44,481 nucleotides of DNA from Nitrospinota bacterium (GCA_029881495.1 JAOUMJ010000023.1:1-44481), one strand, 5' to 3'; positions 1-9,025 are shown, counted from the first letter of the stretch. A program made the numbers and translations. Notes: a model not told the origin generated them from the letters alone.

Positions 1-655
1 CTTTTTCGGCGACAACCACCGAGACTTTGCTCAACTGGTTCATCCTTTCCGCAAAGGGGGGTATAAATGCCGTCGGCATGTGCTGAACTATCAAACCCCC
101 TACCGGGAAATTACTATCAAACTCCGGCAGCAGTTTTTGGAGTGCGGCTGGACCTCCGGTAGACGTACCGATAGCGACCAACTCCGCTTCCCTGAAAACC
201 GGCTTAACTTCCTCCCGCTTTTGCTCTCTTGCCGGCTCATGGGCCTTTTGGGCAATCAGGTCCTTTATTCTGGAGGCGACCTTCTTTCTGAACTTTATGT
301 TGGATGTTGAAGTATCTCCAAACGACTTCGTAATGAAATCTTCGGCTCCTATCGATAACGCTTCGAAAGTAGCATGCGCCCCCTCTTCCGAAAGGGAGCT
401 TATCATAAGAATTTTGGCGGAGCTCTTCTTCTTCAGGATCTTTAACGCTTCAAGACCGCTCATCTCAGGCATGATGATGTCCAGCGTAATAACATCCGGC
501 TTAAGCTCTTCAGCCATTTCGACGCCTTCGCGTCCATTGCTGGCCATACCCGCGACCTCCATATCGCCATCCTCCTGGACGGCCATGGAAAGCATCTTCC
601 GAACAAGGGCGGAATCATCGACAATCAGGACTCGAATCGGCTTTTTTCTGTCCAT
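1..655 (-). CDS. cheB: CheB, chemotaxis protein-glutamate methylesterase (partial, C-terminus outside window)
   Basis: Demethylates and deamidates chemoreceptors when its receiver domain is phosphorylated by CheA, giving sensory adaptation in the cytoplasm. Reading the minus strand from the ATG at 655 gives MDRKKPIRVLIVDDSALVRK, a receiver start with an acidic DD pair. Next comes DVITLDIIMPEMSG, whose LD carries the phospho-acceptor Asp, and ITKSF with the conserved Lys. A linker of about 40 residues follows, then the methylesterase start AIGTSTGGPAAL with the catalytic Ser and QHMP with the catalytic His. About 218 codons are visible and the rest lies beyond position 1. It starts 11 bases after the cheA stop and so is the third gene of the cheX-cheA-cheB operon. 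I see no frameshift. Identification is firm. Confidence 0.93.
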   Translation of the reverse strand, partial: MDRKKPIRVLIVDDSALVRKMLSMAVQEDGDMEVAGMASNGREGVEMAEELKPDVITLDIIMPEMSGLEALKILKKKSSAKILMISSLSEEGAHATFEALSIGAEDFITKSFGDTSTSNIKFRKKVASRIKDLIAQKAHEPAREQKREEVKPVFREAELVAIGTSTGGPAALQKLLPEFDSNFPVGGLIVQHMPTAFIPPFAERMNQLSKVSVVVAEK

Positions 656-666
656 TTTCTGAAACG

Positions 667-2943
667 TCAACTGATGTATTTTCGAACCGTTTTAACCACA
701 CCTGCCAAGTCTGTCTTGGTGTGGAAATCATCCATCCCGGCCTTATAGCATTCCTCCCTCTTCACGTTTTCCGTCACGAAAGAAAGCGCCACGACAGGAA
801 TTGTTTTCAGCTTCTCGTCTGCACGGATCTTCATGGTCATTTCAATACCGTCCATTTTGGGCATCATAATGTCGGTGACTACCAAGCCTATTTCTCTATT
901 CTCCGAAAGCACTCTCAAACCCTCTATCCCATTACTCGCTTCAACCACGGAAAAGCCCTTATCCTCAAGGAACTTTTTTTGCATCATTCTGGCTGAATTC
1001 GAATCGTCGACAAGCAGCACTTTTTTTACAGCCTTCCCCTTGGAGCCGCTTTTGCTGCTGTTTGATTTTCTCGGCGTACCACCGACCGCCAGGACATTTC
1101 CACCTTCTTCAATAATCTCCATCAGCCCGCCAAGATCCACTATCAGGGTCACTTTCCCATTGCCAAGAACGGTGGCCCCAGCAATCCCCTTGGGTTGTAT
1201 GAATTTCCCGATAGACTTGATTACAACCTCTTCCTGACCGAGGAGTTCCTCAACGACAATTCCAACCTTTTTTTCCGCGATAGCGATCACTACCACATAC
1301 ATCCAGTCTTCGTCCCTGCCGGAATCTTCATCCGTGGTGATCTCGAAAACATCTTTCAGGCGAAACAGAGGCAACACCTCATCGCGAAGATGTATAACCT
1401 CCCTTTGATCGACATACTGAAGCGAGTCTACCGATGTCCTCACGGTTTCGACTACCGAAACCAGCGGAAGGGCGAAATATTCGATCCCCACTTTCACCAT
1501 CAACGCCTGAATGATCGCAACCGTAAGCGGAAGCTTTATGGAGAATGTCGTCCCTTTTCCGATTTCCGTTGTAATCGATATCGTGCCGTTCAATTTAAGG
1601 ACGTTGTTTCGGACAACATCCATCCCGACGCCACGGCCCGAAATATCGGTTGTCTTTTCCGCGGTGGAGAATCCGGGAGCCATCACGAGGTTCAACTTAT
1701 CTCTTTCGCTCATACGATCTACTTCCGATTCCAGCACAATCCCCTTCTCTATCGCTTTTTTGACCAGCTTTTCAGGATCCATCCCCTTGCCGTCATCTCT
1801 CACCTCGATTATTATGCTGTTCCCCTCGTGAAATGCGGCCAGAGTGATCTTCGCCTCATCCGCTTTACCGGCCTGCCTCCGCTGTTCCGGCATCTCAATT
1901 CCATGGTCGACCGCATTTCGTACCAGGTGGACAAGCGGATCGCCTATCTCTTCCATAACAGACTTGTCGAGCTCTGTGTCTTCTCCTTCAAGCGACAGCT
2001 CTATATTTTTCCCCAAAGCCTTCGCCAAATCGCGAACCATCCTCGGAAAACGGCTGAACACCTTCCTCACAGGCTGCATTCTGGTCTTCATTACCCCTTG
2101 CTGGAGGTCCGCGGTAACCATATTTATCTGTCCAACCGTATCAGACAAAGACTGAACAAGCGGATCGTTTTCATGAGCCTGCTCCAGTTCTGAAGCTATC
2201 TGCAGTATCCTGTTCCTTCCAAGCACCAATTCGCCTACAAGGTTCATAACTTCATCAAGCCTGGTCACATCGACCCTGATAGTCTGTTCCGCCTTATCAG
2301 TTTCACGCCTTCCGAAATTTTGACCTTCTTCAGGCGACCGCCTCCTCTCAAGGTTTGACGGAACCTTCTCCGGCAATTTCGAGCCGCTGGCGGGAACCTC
2401 CTCCGAATCCCTTCGTCCCCTTCTCTCGATCCCGAGCTCAGCAAGGAGATCCGTCTCCGAGACAGCTTCCTCCTCGACAATCAGCCTCCCTGTTCCGGTC
2501 ATTTCCGCAGAAGGCTTCTTTGCGACAGCCGCCGCCGGAGCGGCGTCTGTAGTAATCATGCATTTTCTTAAATCTTCGAGGAGGGGATTAATATCCATCG
2601 AAAGTTCCCGGTTTTCGTGGATATTTCCAAGAAGCGTCTTTATGGCATCAGAAGCCTTGAATACAGCGTCATTGATCGTAGGGGTCATCTTCAATTCCCC
2701 CTGTCTGCATTTGTTCAGAACGTTTTCGGCATTGTGTACGATGTCGACAATTTTTGTAAAACCAAGAAATCCGGCGGCTCCCTTGATAGTATGGACGCAT
2801 CGGAAAACCTTGTTGATGAGATCCATGCTGTCAGGAGAATTTTCCAGCTCAATGAGGTCGTTATCGAGACCCTCGATGATTTCCCGTGTTTCGGTGACGA
2901 AATCGGCAACGATCTCACGCATTTCATCCTTTTCGTCAACCAT
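667..2943 (-). CDS. cheA: CheA histidine kinase with C-terminal receiver domain (CheA-REC hybrid)
   Basis: Central chemotaxis kinase that passes phosphate from ATP to CheB and CheY-type receivers. The 758 residues show an N-terminal HPt domain with phospho-acceptor His51 in CVHTIKGAAGF and a low-complexity linker (about 130-220). A dimerisation helix follows (VDVTRLDEVMNLVGELV), then an ATPase domain with HLVRNAVDHGIE (N box) and DISGRGVGMDVV (G2), and a CheW-like domain. A C-terminal receiver begins near residue 638 (KKVLLVDDS) with phospho-Asp near 691 (VTDIMMPKMDG). The extra receiver makes it longer than the classical protein of about 650 residues and is typical of hybrid CheAs. The receiver end reads FHTKTD, keeping the Lys but not the usual KP. 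The ATG at 2943 follows a GGGGGGAAAG ribosome-binding site. It lies 35 bases after cheX and 11 before cheB; no cheW, cheR or receptor gene is visible. Confidence 0.96.
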   Translation of the reverse strand: MVDEKDEMREIVADFVTETREIIEGLDNDLIELENSPDSMDLINKVFRCVHTIKGAAGFLGFTKIVDIVHNAENVLNKCRQGELKMTPTINDAVFKASDAIKTLLGNIHENRELSMDINPLLEDLRKCMITTDAAPAAAVAKKPSAEMTGTGRLIVEEEAVSETDLLAELGIERRGRRDSEEVPASGSKLPEKVPSNLERRRSPEEGQNFGRRETDKAEQTIRVDVTRLDEVMNLVGELVLGRNRILQIASELEQAHENDPLVQSLSDTVGQINMVTADLQQGVMKTRMQPVRKVFSRFPRMVRDLAKALGKNIELSLEGEDTELDKSVMEEIGDPLVHLVRNAVDHGIEMPEQRRQAGKADEAKITLAAFHEGNSIIIEVRDDGKGMDPEKLVKKAIEKGIVLESEVDRMSERDKLNLVMAPGFSTAEKTTDISGRGVGMDVVRNNVLKLNGTISITTEIGKGTTFSIKLPLTVAIIQALMVKVGIEYFALPLVSVVETVRTSVDSLQYVDQREVIHLRDEVLPLFRLKDVFEITTDEDSGRDEDWMYVVVIAIAEKKVGIVVEELLGQEEVVIKSIGKFIQPKGIAGATVLGNGKVTLIVDLGGLMEIIEEGGNVLAVGGTPRKSNSSKSGSKGKAVKKVLLVDDSNSARMMQKKFLEDKGFSVVEASNGIEGLRVLSENREIGLVVTDIMMPKMDGIEMTMKIRADEKLKTIPVVALSFVTENVKREECYKAGMDDFHTKTDLAGVVKTVRKYIS

Positions 2944-2978
2944 CTTTCCCCCCTATCATCGGAAAACAGCAAAAAGGA

Positions 2979-3440
2979 TTATTTTTCGAAACTCGTCTCC
3001 ACCACAAATTGAGCGCCATCCACCGTGAAAGGTATTGCAACTGTCGGGCCGCTGGTTATAGATTCGATTTCGTGATTTTTCCCCGTTATAACGCTTGGCA
3101 GTCCAGCTTCAAAGTTGTGCCCCTTTTCCGATAGAGCTCTTCTTGCGTCTCCCGAAATCATGTTTGTGATCTCGCCCACGGCATCCTTTATATCGTCGTT
3201 CAGTTCAGTGAGAGTTTCGCCAAGCATGCCTCCGACGATTTTCAACGCCGCCTCCTTTGAAAGGCTGATGATCACCACTCCCTTGGTGGCTCCAGTAAGG
3301 CCTATCACTCCCGAAATATCACCGGATGCGACTTTATCCTTTTTCAAATACGGTTTGCCCGCAACAGGCTTTACGAACGCCATCATCTCAAGGACATTCA
3401 GCGTAGCTTTAAGAAAAGGATTTACAAAATCAGCGTTCAT
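2979..3440 (-). CDS. cheX: CheX-family chemotaxis phosphatase
   Basis: The CheX/CheC/FliY family dephosphorylates CheY-P type receivers and resets the signal. The protein has about 153 residues. The N-terminus NADFVNPFLKATLNVLEMMA matches the family opening, and the active-site helix reads DAVGEITNMISGDARR, with the paired Glu and Asn (E-x2-N) that insert into the receiver active site. I chose the ATG at 3440 rather than the in-frame ATG at 3452 because GGAG sits 6 bases upstream of 3440 and the family normally begins M-N-x-x-F-I/V-N-P-F. It is first in the che operon, with a plausible sigma70 promoter about 100 bases upstream. A phosphatase encoded next to a CheA with its own receiver suggests that the attached receiver, CheB or a remote CheY is its target; which one is unknown. 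Confidence 0.9.
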   Translation of the reverse strand: MNADFVNPFLKATLNVLEMMAFVKPVAGKPYLKKDKVASGDISGVIGLTGATKGVVIISLSKEAALKIVGGMLGETLTELNDDIKDAVGEITNMISGDARRALSEKGHNFEAGLPSVITGKNHEIESITSGPTVAIPFTVDGAQFVVETSFEK

Positions 3441-3537
3441 TAAAATCTCCAACTTCCATGCAGAAAAGTTTTCTTCTTTTGGAAAATGCCCCCTTCGCTA
3501 TCGAAGCAATATTCCCAGCATTGATAGGCCAATTAAG

Positions 3538-3566
3538 ATTTTACGAAATCCCGAACATTTTCGCAA
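3538..3566 (-). promoter_or_regulatory. Candidate sigma70 promoter of the cheX-cheA-cheB operon
   Basis: On the minus strand TTGCGA (3566-3561) is followed after exactly 17 bases by TAAAAT (3543-3538). Each hexamer fits the consensus at 4 or 5 of 6 positions, and the pair lies about 100 bases upstream of the chosen cheX start. This is prediction by eye only. Confidence 0.4.
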
Positions 3567-3649
3567 CTTCTTGTTACAAAACCCGACAGCGGCTTTTATC
3601 AGAAAATAAACTGCAGGAACGGAAACATACGCGGACATAAGAACGTATT

Positions 3650-4375
3650 TCACTTAACGGTGCCGATAATCCTTATTCGGAAAAGTGGCGTAATTGGGTC
3701 ATTTGACCTGATTACCAGAAAATCGTGAATAGCCCCTTTAACGTCGGCAAAAAAATATCCCGTAAGTTCAACACGCTTCCCCTTTCCTATCCCCTTTTTA
3801 CTTAATGGCAAGCCGGACGACTCGTTTAAAACGTCAAAATTCCGTATAAAAAGATCTCCGTCACCGCTATTACCGACGATAACCTTGTAATAAACCGTTT
3901 TGCCAAACTCTACATTCCCAAGATCAACAACACCAGGCGTAACGGATATCTCTGGGGCCGGCACCTTCACCTTGTGAACAAATTTTTCCGCAAAGGATAG
4001 ATCGGCCTTGATAACCAGGGTATAGGGATCTTTCACGCCTTTCACATATACGCTGATATCGGATTTATACTGACCGCTCTGTCCGACGGGGTTGAATGAA
4101 ACCCTTATCTCCCCTCTCTCCCCCTTCCCGATCTTACTCTGCCCGGCTATCGCAGCTGTACATCCGCAGGAGGTTATTACGTCAACTATCTCTATTTCGG
4201 AATCTCCCGTATTAGTGAATTTAAATGTGTGTGTCTGCCTGTTATATGATTCAAGTTTTCCGAAATTCCAGATCTTCTCCTGAAACTCAAGCCTCCCATC
4301 GGCATGGGAAAGAACGGGAGAAATAAGCAGAAATGCCAATACGAAAAAAAGTCGGCGGAAACAAAGAATGCCCAA
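3650..4375 (-). CDS. Secreted DUF1573 protein (two Ig-like/ASH-type domains) at the end of the pilus operon
   Basis: Function unknown. The 241 residues begin with a signal peptide (FRRLFFVLAFLLISPVLSHADG). Residues of about 27-130 form a DUF1573 domain with the hallmark SCGCTAA and the pattern WNFGKLESYN...FKFTNTGD. A second similar domain starts near 140 (EISVTPGVVDLGNVEFGKT). Such domains are beta-sandwiches in exported proteins of many Gram-negative bacteria. The likely start is TTG at 4375, 2 bases after the stop of the small secreted protein, so the two are probably translationally coupled. An AGG 7 bases upstream could serve as the ribosome-binding site. Its position behind pilVWX-pilY1 suggests a periplasmic or surface role linked to type IV pili, which is inference from context alone. 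Confidence 0.75.
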   Translation of the reverse strand: MGILCFRRLFFVLAFLLISPVLSHADGRLEFQEKIWNFGKLESYNRQTHTFKFTNTGDSEIEIVDVITSCGCTAAIAGQSKIGKGERGEIRVSFNPVGQSGQYKSDISVYVKGVKDPYTLVIKADLSFAEKFVHKVKVPAPEISVTPGVVDLGNVEFGKTVYYKVIVGNSGDGDLFIRNFDVLNESSGLPLSKKGIGKGKRVELTGYFFADVKGAIHDFLVIRSNDPITPLFRIRIIGTVK

Positions 4376-4377
4376 AG

Positions 4378-4686
4378 CTAATACCTGGAAAGAACCTTTA
4401 TTGATTTTGCGACCGGCGCATACTCATCGTTAAAATAATATATAAGCTCCACCCTCATGCCAGCCATCAGGCTGGAGAATGGAACAGCCGTGCCGCGAGT
4501 CCCGATAATCACTGTATCGGGAATGACAAGTATCTTCCTTTCGTTAATCTCGACAAAATCCACACCGACCCTATCGAGACCGACGTTGGCAACTTTTGAT
4601 TCGATTCTGGTGATATCCCCATTTGCAGACAATGAAACGTCCGCAATTACACCTAATAACAACAGAGAAGCCAGCAAAATCCTCAC
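4378..4686 (-). CDS. Small exported protein coupled to pilY1, function unknown
   Basis: About 102 residues. An N-terminal hydrophobic segment (RILLASLLLLGVIADVSLSA) looks like a signal peptide. The mature part of about 80 residues is predicted beta-rich (DITRIESKVANVGL, KILVIPDTVIIG, PFSSLMAGMRVELIYYF) and ends in AKSIKVLSRY, reminiscent of small OB/DUF5666-like folds; I do not assign a family. I chose GTG at 4686 because it forms a GTGA overlap with the pilY1 stop and is preceded by GGGAGG 4 bases upstream. The in-frame ATG at 4701 lies inside pilY1 and has no such site. It is followed 2 bases later by the DUF1573 gene. The arrangement implies co-expression with pilY1 and perhaps a role in PilY1 or pilus export. 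Confidence 0.65.
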   Translation of the reverse strand: MRILLASLLLLGVIADVSLSANGDITRIESKVANVGLDRVGVDFVEINERKILVIPDTVIIGTRGTAVPFSSLMAGMRVELIYYFNDEYAPVAKSIKVLSRY

Positions 4687-7600
4687 CAGACCTCCCTCCA
4701 TGCAACGATGCCGCTTTTAATATTTATTACAGTGTCAAATTTGACCTCTGTAACCTCACCCGTGCTTTTCTGTATGTACGCAACGGCCCCTTCCTCTCTC
4801 CCCGCGTGTATCGCAACGGACGAGGCCAGCCCAGTGCCTGCCGTTTCCGATCTTTTGAGGACAATATCAGGATTGGAAGAGCTATAGCCTATCGTAGACT
4901 CCTTGTAGGCTGTACCGGTTTTATAATAAAGCGAATAGAGGTAGTTCAACCCGCCGAAGCCACAAACATCCGTATTCGGAATAAAACTTGTAGCCAGCAC
5001 TACGCCACCCACGATGGACGGTTTATTCAGAGCCCTCTCCTTGGAAGTGGTAAGACGCATGTACCACCCCTGATAATTGGCGAGTATTTCATCTGCCAAT
5101 CCCTGCAGGGTGGTTATCCCGCCGGGTCCGCCTGTTATGGCCCCCCCCTTGGAGACAACAACTGCCGTTGTATCGAGAAGATTCGTTACCGTTGGGGAGC
5201 CGTAGCTCGCCGATGAATTCAAGGATGCCGCTCCCAAACATGCGTTATCCCATGCTCCGGTAACCCTGTCCCAGCAAACATCTCTGACCCCGTATACACC
5301 CTGAACCGCAGTGTCCGCCTTGTCGGTGGTGCTTTTGAACTTCCCGGTCCCCCAGTAGATCCAGAGCGGCCCCTCTGTATCGTTTGATACTGATGGAGCC
5401 GCGGAAATTGTCTGCCCTACGGCGGAGTTATGCAGCAGGGACATCTGCCAGTTGGCAGGGTTAGGGTCGTTGTTTATAACTATTCGCCACATTCGGCTGT
5501 TCCACGAACCACCCCCCGTGGCTTTGTAATAGGTTTCACCTATGTATACGGCGTCCGAATTGTAAATGGGGGGGGAAACGGTATTATCTGAAACAAAATC
5601 AATGTCCACCGATACCGGATCCGCAAAGTATGAGGTCGCGTCCGAAACCGCGAATTTCGCGGCAAGCGTTCCAGTTTCCAGATCGACTACGAATACCTTC
5701 CCCGTCTGGTTTGAGTTCCCCTGATAATCTGGAACATAGGCGGCCTTTGTACCTGAGCCGAAAACGGCGAACCATTTTGTCCCAACCTTTACGATAGCCG
5801 GGTATGATGCCGCGAATCCCAGTTCATTGTCATCCGCAACCAGTCCCGACCGGGTGAGGTTGTGCCCGAATTCCCAAAGGAGGTTCGGCGAGTTCGGATC
5901 CGTTACATCAAGGGCGAAATATGCCGACCTCCATTTCCTCAAATTCGCGGCTGTGTCACCGTCGCCGTCAACGTCAAATCCCGCGTCGGCTATCTCCCCT
6001 CCGCCACTACCCATTCCTCCAATGAGGATGGTCCCCCAGCATTTGCCAGCGGAGTTTGAGCCTACATGAATGGCGTCGCATGGGAATATCTGCACGTCAG
6101 AGATCTTTGGCCTCATATCAACATACTCCACGCGCGAGTAAGTAAGGCTCCCCATCCAGTTCAGATGCGGGAGGAGGTTGTATGGAATATACGCCCAACT
6201 CTCTGCGCCATCCTGCACGGTCGCAGAGGCATTGCTCGCCCTGATTGCGTGCAACATCCCGTCATTGGCCCCTACATAGGCATAAACGTCTCTGGGACTG
6301 GATCCTGTCACGCTGTATTTGTCGGAAAACATGTTATAGGAGGGATCTCTGTAAAGAAGTCCGTATGCCTCAGCCGGAGAAGAGACCACTCCGGGGGTCG
6401 AATTTACAATGTCCCCAAGTTTCCATTCGTTCCCGCTTATGTTGCGGTCACGATAGCCGACTACATCGGCCCCCCTTACGAAGTTGATCAGGTTGGCCGG
6501 ATCCGCGCTCTTCATATACTTTGCAAGAGCCGCCGAGTTTCCGGTATTAAACGAGATGAACTCCCCCGTAGCGGGGCCGCTGCATCCATTGCAGACACCG
6601 TCTTCGTTTGAATCCAGGAATGTGTATATGTTCCTTGCTCCGGGCGCAACCGCACTCAGCAGCTTCTCCCCGGCATCCCAGTTGTACCCGCTGTATGAAA
6701 CGAGCGGCACGGAACTGACCGGTGTAGTGGTGCAGACGCCGTTCACTTCAGAGAGGTTTTTCACCACCGTCTGGTTCTGAACGATATCAAATTCAAAACC
6801 TATGCAGTTCCCGAATTTGTCCCTCATCGCCCCCAGCGGGTCTACGTTGAAAGAGAGGAGATGCCCAAGCCAGTCGATGTCCCTGGTGCCGCTTGCCTCT
6901 ACGACGGTTTTCTTCGGCAGGAAGTAAGCCTGGAAAATATTCCCGGCGCCGGAAGAGGATGTCGCAAGAACCGATATGGCTGTTCCCGATGTCGCGCGGT
7001 TCAGAATATCCGTTATCGCCTCAAGGAGTTTCGACTCCAGCTGTGCGCCATCCGATGCCTTGAAGTAGGTGTCCGGTATATTATCGCCGTTTACGTCCCA
7101 CTCGCTTTGAAGATCAGGTATTTTGTTGGCGTTGGAATCAATGAACGCACCGTTTTTAGAAGTCTCTTGCAGGATCGTCTCCGCGGCCACAGAATCACCA
7201 AACGCAAATATTGTGTAAATGGTCAGATTCTGATCTCCCGCGATATCGCTTCGAAGATCCCCCACATGGGCGTAGAGGGCGACATCGTCCAGAAAATCCG
7301 AGTTGGCAACGGCATCGTTGCCGTCATTGTCATAATCTGTCAGAGGTCTGTTTAAAGGGTCTAGCACGGTAGGAACGATATTTTCATCGTAAGTTGGTTC
7401 ACCGTCAGTAATTATGATCACGAAATTTTTACCGCAAGATACATAGCCGGCATATTCCGAATAGTACAAGGGGTCGTTGCCTATTACATTCGAAGGGAGG
7501 TTCCCGTTCACCCCATAATCCATGTTCCCCAAAGTAGGGTGGCGATAGAACGCAAAATACCCAGCGGCTATCCAGAGCGATTCCGCCAGCGGGGTAAATC

Positions 7601-8426
7601 CGTCTGCCGGCTCGGTCTGAAAGTTCGTTATGAAGTTGGTTCCATACCCGGTACCCGTGATGGCTTGGGAGATGTATCCTCCATCCCTTCCGTTAGCCGG
7701 CCCCCCTTCCGCCAGGGTTCTGCCGCTATTAAAGAATTCGAGGCCCCACCTCGCCTGGTTTTCAACTCTCTGCATGATGCCCGCGAGGTTTCCCGAAACG
7801 AAATCATTCGGCTCCAGGGCCTGGTCCTTTTGAATCGAAAGGGTAAAGGTAGCCAACACCAACTGGACTCCCGTGGCTATCGTAGTTCGGATCACACTCA
7901 TATTTCCGCCAGCGAGCTTATACGAATAGGTGTATGTCGCATCATTCTGATAAGGGGTTATGCCGGCAGTGACGCCAAGCGGGCCGGCAAACATCCTATC
8001 CCACATTGCGGAAGAGGCCTCCCCCTTGTTCTGCTGGTTTCCTCCGCCCGTCCTCGATGTGGCAAGCCCACCCATGACGACTTTTCTGGAAACGTCCACC
8101 CTCCTCATTGTCGCCCAGTTGAGAAAATTCCCGCTCCAGGGACCGGCGGCGTTTATCGTAAAGACGTTGCTTGCATAGCTATACTTGTAGGCAGAAGTGA
8201 AGTAGCCGTAATAGGTCGTCGCAGGGTCGTATACGCCGAGGTAGGCCCGCTCATTCATGCTCCCCGAATTATCCATCAGAAAAAGGATGTTCGGCTTTAC
8301 AGTGTTGCTCATGGAAATAGGGGTATGCGAGTAGTCGGCGTTTGTCTCGCCCCGCGCACTGCTTGCGGTAAAGCCGCACAAGAGGAGAGCAACGGCAATT
8401 ATTCTATGCCTATTGATCACAGACAT
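4683..8426 (-). CDS. pilY1: PilY1/PilC-type type IV pilus tip adhesin
   Basis: A large surface protein that, with the minor pilins, primes pilus assembly and mediates adhesion and surface sensing. The 1247 residues start with a signal peptide (IIAVALLLCGFTASSARG). An N-terminal von Willebrand A-like region carries the MIDAS motif DNSGSM at residues 52-57. The C-terminal half holds the beta-propeller typical of PilY1, with AYVGANDGMLHAI and YAYVGAND-like blades. Several calcium-loop-like stretches are visible: DYDNDGND, DVNGDNIPD, DSNEDGV and DVDGDGD. Length is normal for the family (about 1100-1300). The ATG at 8426 overlaps the pilX end by 10 bases and is preceded by AAGGGGG. The stop overlaps the GTG of the next small gene. 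Confidence 0.95.
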   Translation of the reverse strand: MSVINRHRIIAVALLLCGFTASSARGETNADYSHTPISMSNTVKPNILFLMDNSGSMNERAYLGVYDPATTYYGYFTSAYKYSYASNVFTINAAGPWSGNFLNWATMRRVDVSRKVVMGGLATSRTGGGNQQNKGEASSAMWDRMFAGPLGVTAGITPYQNDATYTYSYKLAGGNMSVIRTTIATGVQLVLATFTLSIQKDQALEPNDFVSGNLAGIMQRVENQARWGLEFFNSGRTLAEGGPANGRDGGYISQAITGTGYGTNFITNFQTEPADGFTPLAESLWIAAGYFAFYRHPTLGNMDYGVNGNLPSNVIGNDPLYYSEYAGYVSCGKNFVIIITDGEPTYDENIVPTVLDPLNRPLTDYDNDGNDAVANSDFLDDVALYAHVGDLRSDIAGDQNLTIYTIFAFGDSVAAETILQETSKNGAFIDSNANKIPDLQSEWDVNGDNIPDTYFKASDGAQLESKLLEAITDILNRATSGTAISVLATSSSGAGNIFQAYFLPKKTVVEASGTRDIDWLGHLLSFNVDPLGAMRDKFGNCIGFEFDIVQNQTVVKNLSEVNGVCTTTPVSSVPLVSYSGYNWDAGEKLLSAVAPGARNIYTFLDSNEDGVCNGCSGPATGEFISFNTGNSAALAKYMKSADPANLINFVRGADVVGYRDRNISGNEWKLGDIVNSTPGVVSSPAEAYGLLYRDPSYNMFSDKYSVTGSSPRDVYAYVGANDGMLHAIRASNASATVQDGAESWAYIPYNLLPHLNWMGSLTYSRVEYVDMRPKISDVQIFPCDAIHVGSNSAGKCWGTILIGGMGSGGGEIADAGFDVDGDGDTAANLRKWRSAYFALDVTDPNSPNLLWEFGHNLTRSGLVADDNELGFAASYPAIVKVGTKWFAVFGSGTKAAYVPDYQGNSNQTGKVFVVDLETGTLAAKFAVSDATSYFADPVSVDIDFVSDNTVSPPIYNSDAVYIGETYYKATGGGSWNSRMWRIVINNDPNPANWQMSLLHNSAVGQTISAAPSVSNDTEGPLWIYWGTGKFKSTTDKADTAVQGVYGVRDVCWDRVTGAWDNACLGAASLNSSASYGSPTVTNLLDTTAVVVSKGGAITGGPGGITTLQGLADEILANYQGWYMRLTTSKERALNKPSIVGGVVLATSFIPNTDVCGFGGLNYLYSLYYKTGTAYKESTIGYSSSNPDIVLKRSETAGTGLASSVAIHAGREEGAVAYIQKSTGEVTEVKFDTVINIKSGIVAWREVW

Positions 8427-9025
8427 CTGGCACCCCCTTCAACGCATTTGAATTTTGCCCTTACCGTGGCCGACTTTCCAGCATTGGAAGTGTTATTTGA
8501 ATCTATCCTGTAATAGAGGGCAACGCTCCCCGCGCTCCCGCTACCTATCCCTTCATAGCGCGAGCCGAACTCGGAGGATGTCCCGGCCAGCTTTCTGCTG
8601 GTCACATAATCGATATCGACGTTCACCTTTTCACCCGCCAAATCGACCTGAGCGTCCGGAATGGCGTCGTTATAGCTATCAGGGTCGTTAACGGAGTCCC
8701 CTTTCAGCTCATCTTCAAGGTCGGTAACGCCGTCAGAATTCGTATCGGTGTTATTGATCGTTATTTTCGCACTGCCCGTATCGATAGCCGCTACCTTTAA
8801 ACCGTTACCGACAGCCCGCATCACCAGTCCGCCGCCGTAATCGGCGCCGCCATCTGCAAGGTACATCAGCTTTGTCTTATTTCTGTATTCCCCGCTGAAC
8901 CGAAGGCTGAAACCTGTGCTGTTCACGGCAACAAGGGAGAATATGGCGAGAACCATCGTTATCAGGAGGGCGAATGCAAGAGCAACACCCTTTTCATTTT
9001 TTAAAACAGCCATCCAGCCTTTCAT
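8417..9025 (-). CDS. pilX: PilX-like type IV minor pilin
   Basis: Minor pilin of the priming complex. The 202 residues begin with a short positively charged leader and LKNEKGVALAFALLITMVLAIF, a class III-like prepilin segment. The long hydrophobic helix that follows is expected at the inner-membrane assembly platform. As in other PilX proteins, the Glu at position 5 of the mature pilin is not seen. The central part contains DTNSDGVTDLEDE and a following Asp/Asn-rich stretch that look like a thrombospondin-type-3 or EF-like calcium loop. The ATG at 9025 overlaps the pilW stop (ATGA) and the gene overlaps pilY1 by 10 bases, so the pilins and PilY1 are translationally linked. Function rests on order and the N-terminal pattern, because pilin C-termini are too variable to compare by eye. 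Confidence 0.82.
   Translation of the reverse strand: MKGWMAVLKNEKGVALAFALLITMVLAIFSLVAVNSTGFSLRFSGEYRNKTKLMYLADGGADYGGGLVMRAVGNGLKVAAIDTGSAKITINNTDTNSDGVTDLEDELKGDSVNDPDSYNDAIPDAQVDLAGEKVNVDIDYVTSRKLAGTSSEFGSRYEGIGSGSAGSVALYYRIDSNNTSNAGKSATVRAKFKCVEGGARCL

Noticed and set aside
1195-2193. 332-aa plus-strand frame inside cheA
   Set aside because: Antisense shadow of the conserved CheA frame; no family features, no ribosome-binding site.
7539-8513. 324-aa plus-strand frame opposite the pilY1 start
   Set aside because: Antisense to the signal peptide and MIDAS region of PilY1; arginine/proline-rich composition typical of shadow frames.
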